From NCBI GenBank assembly GCA_905250125.1, contig CAJNOL010000828.1, positions 36,787 to 100,786 on the forward strand: a stretch of 64,000 nucleotides of DNA, in the 5' to 3' direction. Below, one piece after another: positions 58,676 through 64,000 of the stretch. How positions within the stretch are numbered: the first letter of the stretch is position 1; each line of letters begins with the position of its first letter. The notes under the pieces are model-generated. The model searched no databases. It had not been told where the DNA came from and was given only the letters and a program-made list of their open reading frames with translations. Source of the DNA: Rotaria sordida. Taxonomy: Eukaryota; Rotifera; Eurotatoria; Philodinida; Philodinidae. The translations under genes were made by a program, and so were the position numbers.

Positions 58676-59356
58676 ATGGCACAACAAATGACATCCATGA
58701 AGAAGAATGGCTTTGTGCACAGTAGTATCTCTATATTACAAGACACAAACTACAGTCCGATATATGGTTATCGAGATTTGCCTGTTATGTCATTAGAAGA
58801 AGCTGTACAAAATGTCAAATGTGTTCCTGAACTTGAGAATTATGTTCGTCTTGCTAAAATCAATTGTACAAAAAACAAGGAACTAACACCAGATGAATCG
58901 GCCGCAATTTACCTTTACACCATGCCAAACCCATTCCATTCCATACTCAATGACAAACTTCGAGCTGAGAATCGAGATGAACTACAACAGTGGCTTCCTT
59001 TCTTGAAACTATTCATTACCGCTTTGGAGAAATTACCATCAGAAAAAACTACTGTATGGCGAGGCGTTGCGCGCCATATTAGTCGTGATTTCTTTAGAAA
59101 TCCTATGCAGATATGGTGGACTGTGAATTCTTGTTCAAAAGATCTCAATGTCATTCAGGGTTATGTAGATATGAACCAAGGAAAAGGGAACGTGTTTGCC
59201 ATTGAGACGATATATGGCAAAGATATTTCCAAGTACTCGGCATTTGGAGAAGCGGAGCAAGAAGTCATTCTAATGCCTGGAACTCATGTGTATCGCAAGT
59301 GTCAACCGCTCGAAATCAGAGATGGGCTATTGATTGCTTGTTTCAAGGAATGGTAA
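58676..59356 (+). CDS. NAD-dependent mono-ADP-ribosyltransferase (R-S-E class, ARTC-like)
   Basis: A single-exon frame of 226 residues; an in-frame stop just upstream supports the ATG at 58676. The catalytic signature is in order: R129 in TTVWRGV, the serine motif WWTVNSCSKD (S152, S154), and an E-x-E pair in GEAEQEVILMPG (E194, E196). E-x-E is the form linked to arginine-directed transfer. A helical N-terminal half (residues 35-115, TPDESAAIYLYT) matches animal ARTC proteins. No signal peptide or membrane segment is visible, so an intracellular location is likely. Such genes are abundant in bdelloids; the target is unknown. It looks intact and is followed by a decayed partial copy at 60.1 kb and a TIR-NACHT gene 3.5 kb on. 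Confidence 0.88.
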   Translation: MAQQMTSMKKNGFVHSSISILQDTNYSPIYGYRDLPVMSLEEAVQNVKCVPELENYVRLAKINCTKNKELTPDESAAIYLYTMPNPFHSILNDKLRAENRDELQQWLPFLKLFITALEKLPSEKTTVWRGVARHISRDFFRNPMQIWWTVNSCSKDLNVIQGYVDMNQGKGNVFAIETIYGKDISKYSAFGEAEQEVILMPGTHVYRKCQPLEIRDGLLIACFKEW

Positions 59357-60067
59357 GTCCGTCTGTAAATGTCATGAAGTGTAACTAGCCGATGGGGGTG
59401 ATTATGAAATTCACTGAACATCGCAGTTTATGACTTAATGCAGGAATACACAAGACATCGTTAACCAAGATTGAAAAACATGAGTTTGACAAAGATTGAA
59501 TTTGAATGTAAGGAAAGTTAGCAGCCGATTCGAGTATTTTCCATGACGACTCGCCTGAGCGATTGAGCCACAAGAGATAACTAGTAAGGTACTTACAAAT
59601 TGACGAGCTCTGTGTAACAGTGTGATCAGATTTTTCCAAACATCAAAGTAGTCGTTGAAAAAACCAAAAGAATCCATACCTCCCATAAGGATGAATTAGC
59701 ATTTTTCGTAAAAATCATGCTGACTCGTCTCAGCACATAACCCACTCGTAAATCATACTACACTCGACGCAGAATTTCACCCTCTATCTAGTGATAAATA
59801 CCTCATCCAGGCAAAAGTTTCTTATAAGCGATTGGACACTCTAAGGACCCTCAAAACCCGTTTTTCCCGGTACTCCTTAAGACGATTCGCTTAGGAGCTG
59901 AAATCACTCTTGAAAATCACACCAAACGATGTAGAATCTGGAGCTCTATCCAATGATACATAATTCATGACAGAAATAGTAAACTATGTCCCTCTATCAA
60001 CTTCTAAAAATAACCCATCATCAGCAAACAATAATTCAGCCAGTGATCACATCATAATCCTCACAGC

Positions 60068-60136
60068 GATGGTGTGGATGTGGGAGTAGAGAAGACTCAT
60101 ATCCACATCTCACCCATACCCACATCCACACCGTGG
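60068..60136. repeat. Telomere-like G-to-C palindrome (copy 8) at a duplication junction
   Basis: ATGGTGTGGATGTGGGAGTA, a loop, then CACCCATACCCACATCCACA and CCGTGG. The outer arms (GGTGTGGATGTGGG and CCCACATCCACACC) are perfect inverses. It abuts the first base of similarity between the partial ADP-ribosyltransferase copy and its parent. Confidence 0.8.
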
Positions 60137-60137
60137 T

Positions 60138-60625
60138 TGAGTTTCTTGAAGCTATTCATCACCGCTTTGGAGAAATTACCGTCACAGGCAGCTACGATGT
60201 AGCGAAGCGTTGCAAGCGATATTAGTTGCAATTTCTTTTAAAATCGTGAATAAATATGATGGACTGTGAATTCTTGTTCAACGAATCCCAGAGTCATTGA
60301 GTTCTATCTAGGCGAAATAGGTACCATGTTTGGGATTGAGACGACTCACCGCAAAGATATTTCTAAGTACTCGGCGTGCTCAGACGAGCAAAAAGTCATA
60401 CTTATGTCTGGAACTAGTGTGCGTGTCGTGAACCAACCGCTGGAGGTCAAGTACAAACCATACCTTATTTCTTTCAAAAAATGAGAAGTCCATGCGAAAA
60501 ACATTAAGCCGTAAGAGCCAATGCGTTAATGGTGAAGTTCTTTGAACACCGTAATCTACGGCTTACTGCAGAGGAATACTCAAGACTTCACTAGTTGAGA
60601 TGGATTGAACATGAGAATTTGGAAA
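60138..60625 (+). pseudogene. Decayed partial tandem copy of the ADP-ribosyltransferase gene
   Basis: Nucleotide similarity to the second half of the 58676-59356 gene starts near 60138 and runs through its end into about 130 bases of matching downstream sequence, to near 60625. The copy lacks the first half of the gene and carries several breaks, so it cannot encode the enzyme. It is best read as an old local duplication, older than the loss of function in the copy. The telomere-like palindrome lies at its left junction. Confidence 0.75.
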
Positions 60626-62847
60626 AGAGTGGGCTCGCGAATACTAGAATTTGGTTTGAAAAAAATTCAGAATTATCCGTTGATATTATCTGCATTGCCG
60701 GGGCGAGTAAATCATATTGTATAACATATTTTCTTCAGTACTTTTTCGAATTGACATTTGAAGTTATAGTGTATTCTACAGTCAGTTTTTCATCTCGTTG
60801 GCTTTAAATTATGGCTCTCATTTTTCCAGCATCTTCTTGTATATATGCTTGTCGACAAATATGCCAACAGTGATACCTCTTTTACAAAAGTTGACAAGTG
60901 GTGAAGTAATCACTTGAAAAACAAGGCTTTTTTTAACCAGAGTGGAAATGTTGTTGTCTTCTCGTCTGCATGCCATTTATTGAACCAATTGAGCTCCTGT
61001 ATAGAAGATTACTTATTCTTTCTTTAGATTTCATATCTACCGAAAGATAAGTATTTTTGAAACTTCTGTCAATAAAATTGTCCATAATAAGCTGGGTTTC
61101 TGTACCTGAAGACAGCTTCGAGATACTTCCTTCTTGAAAGATTACATTATTTAACGCAAAATAAACACAAATTCATTAAATACCCGTAAGAATTCAACTA
61201 CTATGATCCGAGCGAGAAATATTTAAGACATCAGGAATCAAATAGGCTACGACCCTCGTGTAGTTTGTACTCTTGGTTGAGCGAACATGTTTCTATTACA
61301 GGGATTATTTATAATGCTACAAAAAATATCCTCTAATCATTAGAAGACATCAATAAACTCGGAGAGTCTCGATGCAAGAAAATGACAAAGTATCAGTGAG
61401 CTATTCTAGATCTCAGTAATCTGTGAAAAAGAAATAATTACTCAATTTGCTCTAATGGTTGTTTTGCGAACGGTAGCCCTCAAAAGTTGATAATTCTCAT
61501 AAAATACACTAATGCTATTATTCATTATTCTAGAACTTCTGACAATGAGAAAAAGCTAATTAAAAATCGAGTTAATGGTGTAGAAAAACAGTTACTCGCG
61601 TTTGCACGTCTAAACGAACATAGTGTAAAATAATTCTAGTAAAAGCTACAATTATCTGTATTATTTCGATGCAGGCTGAGCACAGAATATAATAATATGG
61701 TACCTTGCAGTATAATAATCAGGTGATGCAGATAGCATTGAACGAATAGAGTATAGATGTGGTTGTGGATAAGAGTATTCATTTGAACACATCCATATCC
61801 TCTACATTTGTGATTTATATTGCTTATCTTCAGATGATCTGGATTTCACTCAGGATGAGGAGCACACATATAAACTTAAAATCATAAAGGTTGATTTTGA
61901 AATTGAAAAATAGTGTGTTTGGGGACAAAAACACAGAGAAACTGAGCAAAAGGTAGAGAAAGAAGCACTAATGTAAAGAAGTTTCGAAAAATTTCAGGGA
62001 TGCCTTACAGTATCATGTTGTGTGTTCTATAACGAAAAATTTCGATTTTCTCTATATTTTTGGTCTAAATGTAAACATTTATGCTATCATTCGATAAATT
62101 TATGGTTCCCGCTGTTAAATACACGGTAGTAGTATCATTTGATGTCGAATTTCACCTAATTTTATTCTGAAAACCATGAAAGTGGAATTTTAGAGTTACA
62201 CTTGTTGAAATGTCATGAATGGTGAACTTTTCTAGTAAGGAGTTCCTCGCATATTACGACGTGTTTCATTTCTTCAGCGCTTCACAAACTCCTCAGGAAA
62301 ATAACTAATCCTATATGTTCCTTTGAGAGTATAGGTGTAAATGAGACGACTCACACCTTCAAATATCATGTCGAACCACAATACATTAGATTATTGTTGA
62401 AATATTTGTTGTCGAAACACAGACAGACTCGGTGAAACAAAGGCATTTCGATATTTTTACATTCTTCTATCAATCAAAATACTGAAAAAACAGAGAGTTA
62501 ACGTGTTGAAATATATGTGGGATTGTGGGAAGACCACGTTTGAACCATGCAATCAATGTTCGTTCGTAATTTTCTGTGTTACCACTGACTGATAGGTGAA
62601 AATAAGACTTGTTATAACTAAAAGTTACTTACGTTCAAGTAATAGCTACTAATAAACAAGAAAATGTCAACAAGGTATTTCATACGAGTTAATATGACTT
62701 GTTAAGCACATTATACTTTTACCTTCTCTAATTGAACTTTATACATATTCAATGTGCCTATACAGTGTCTCATCCATAGAAATCGCTTTAAACTCTCATT
62801 TATCATACCATTTTGATATTAGTTAATATCTAGCGCATATCTTTTAG
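60626..62847. other. Intergenic, no convincing gene
   Basis: About 2.2 kb. Apart from the telomere-like palindrome near 61.75 kb nothing is recognised. The missing 5' exon(s) of the TIR-NACHT gene may lie here, but I could not identify one with confidence. Confidence 0.4.
61749..61804. repeat. Telomere-like G-to-C palindrome (copy 9)
   Basis: AGTATAGATGTGGTTGTGGA, a loop, then ACACATCCATATCCTCTAC. Imperfect arms of the same dispersed family. Confidence 0.55.
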
Positions 62848-64000
62848 TTCTCCGATTCCCCCTGGGGAACATGTCATGCTATCTTATAACTTGAACAGCC
62901 AAGGTATCGTGTCAAACGTTTGTCAAATTCTAAAAGAAGAGAATATTCCAGTTTGGTTCGATGCAAATAGCGACATCAAGAACAATATGTATGAAAGGTA
63001 TGCTTATAAAAATGATTATTGTTTCTTATAATTTGTATGAACTTTTCATATGCATAGTCTTGCCAAAGGAGTCGAGGGTGCTGCAGTCATATGTTGCTTC
63101 ATCACGCCTGATTATGAAAAATCTGAAAATTGTAAACTCGAACTGCAATATGCACAAAAACGACACAAACGAATCATTCTATGCATCCTGGGTGATACAA
63201 ATACTTGGAAACCCGTTGATTGGCTCCAGTCGATGATTGGGGAATATGGAAGCATAGATTTTTATGATATTTACGAGACAAATATTCGTTCGAAAGTGAT
63301 TGATCTAATTAATCGAATAGACGAGCAACTTCTGGCGTTGCAATATGCACCATCACAGTTGACCGAAGAAGCAAGCTATCTTTTTGAACTGATCAAACAC
63401 GAATACAAACGAAACAGTCGTATTGAACGTTTAATGAATCCAGCCAAATCTTTTCCAATCGAAGAAAGCTATATTAATTTGTCTATCGTAGAAACCAAAG
63501 AACAAACAGAAAAAGAAAAAAAACTTCGTGATGCTAAGCACAATGACACAATCATGGGTACGTTCGAAGAGATCTATGGTACCAAGACACCAATAGATAT
63601 CAAAGACATTTTAAAAAAATGTAAAGATCAGTCGAGAAAAATCCTTATTTTTGGTCGAGCTGGAATCGGTAAGACTACATTCTGTCGATATGTTGCACAT
63701 CAATGGGCAGCAGGTGCTCTTTGGCCAGAATATGACGTGGTTGTTTTGTTTTCTTTACGTTCACTAACAGAAAGTCGTTATCCTCCATTGTTAGGTGATA
63801 ACAAATATTCTTTAGGCGACATTATCGAGAGAGAATATTTCTGCCATAACCTTTCCGAAAAAGACACAGACTTTTTAAAGAAACAATTACATAAGATCAA
63901 AATTCTATGGCTCTTGGATGGCTATGATGAAATTGTACAGAATGTGCCATCATATCTACAATATTTATTCGAACAGATACTCAAAACTCCACATCACATC
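62848..64000 (+). CDS. TIR-NACHT STAND protein (NLR-like), partial at window edge
   Basis: Two exons join in frame: 62848-62997 (after a CATATCTTTTAG acceptor; one base completes the preceding codon) and 63058 to the window end. A TIR domain reads HVMLSYNLNSQGIVSNVCQI, NIPVWFDAN..., then AAVICCFITPDYEKSENCKL and YAQKRHKRIILCIL, spanning roughly the first 110 codons. After a helical linker comes a NACHT-type NTPase with Walker A GRAGIGKTTFCRYVAHQW near 63652 and Walker B KILWLLDGYDE near 63900. The gene continues past the window, where such proteins usually carry TPR or LRR-type repeats. TIR-NACHT proteins are ATP-switched sensors; TIR domains act as adaptors or NAD-cleaving enzymes. The start codon was not found; an in-frame ATG exists at 62876 but would remove the start of the TIR. 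Confidence 0.88.

Noticed and set aside
59385-59686. Minus-strand frames just after the ADP-ribosyltransferase gene
   Set aside because: They overlap each other in different frames, lie in sequence that is duplicated as non-coding downstream flank, and show no domain.
1-64000. CRISPR arrays, bacterial operons, tRNA or rRNA genes, and virus-derived capsid or envelope genes
   Set aside because: I looked for regularly spaced repeats, ribosome-binding-site-led gene strings, tRNA arms and reverse-transcriptase or capsid motifs and saw none that I could support.

Overview
The window is AT-rich eukaryotic nuclear DNA with GT-AG introns, most of them short, and a large load of small DNA transposons. 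It most resembles a bdelloid rotifer (Adineta/Rotaria type). Three signs point that way: an ionotropic glutamate receptor with a potassium-channel-like pore, as described for Adineta vaga AvGluR1; TGTGGG-type tracts, which match the bdelloid telomere repeat; and an ADP-ribosyltransferase next to a TIR-NACHT gene. The species assignment is inference.

Layout: 1-2.4 kb holds two inverted-repeat elements. 2.5-4.3 kb is a four-exon IAP gene (three BIR domains plus RING). 4.4-6.5 kb holds unidentified coding fragments. 6.9-9.6 kb is the intronless glutamate receptor. 11.8-13 kb holds tandem and CRE-like repeats ahead of a one-exon DUF4345-type membrane protein (13.5 kb). 14-24 kb is a transposon graveyard: piggyBac-like, hAT-like and Tc1/mariner elements, one insertion nested in another, and a TGTGGG-type array abutting a 981-base assembly gap. 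The 3' exons of an unknown gene run through this region. 24.5-29 kb is sparse.

29-46 kb is a gene-dense core: eL43 (RPL37A), mitochondrial uL3m (MRPL3), a gamma-glutamylcyclotransferase-like protein, a low-complexity protein, a neuropeptide GPCR of the neuromedin U/pyrokinin/CAPA type, and an EGF-like single-pass membrane protein. 46-52 kb has no confident gene. 52-62 kb again carries small inverted-repeat elements and telomere-like hairpins. An intact ADP-ribosyltransferase is followed by a decayed partial tandem copy. The window ends inside a TIR-NACHT gene that runs off the right edge.

The most unusual signal is a dispersed short palindrome: G-rich TGTGGG/GTGGATG-like sequence followed by its C-rich complement. 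It occurs at least ten times outside the gene-dense core, and once at the junction of the ADP-ribosyltransferase duplication. IAP, ADP-ribosyltransferase and TIR-NACHT genes all belong to families used in death or immune signalling, but they lie tens of kilobases apart and no functional unit is shown.
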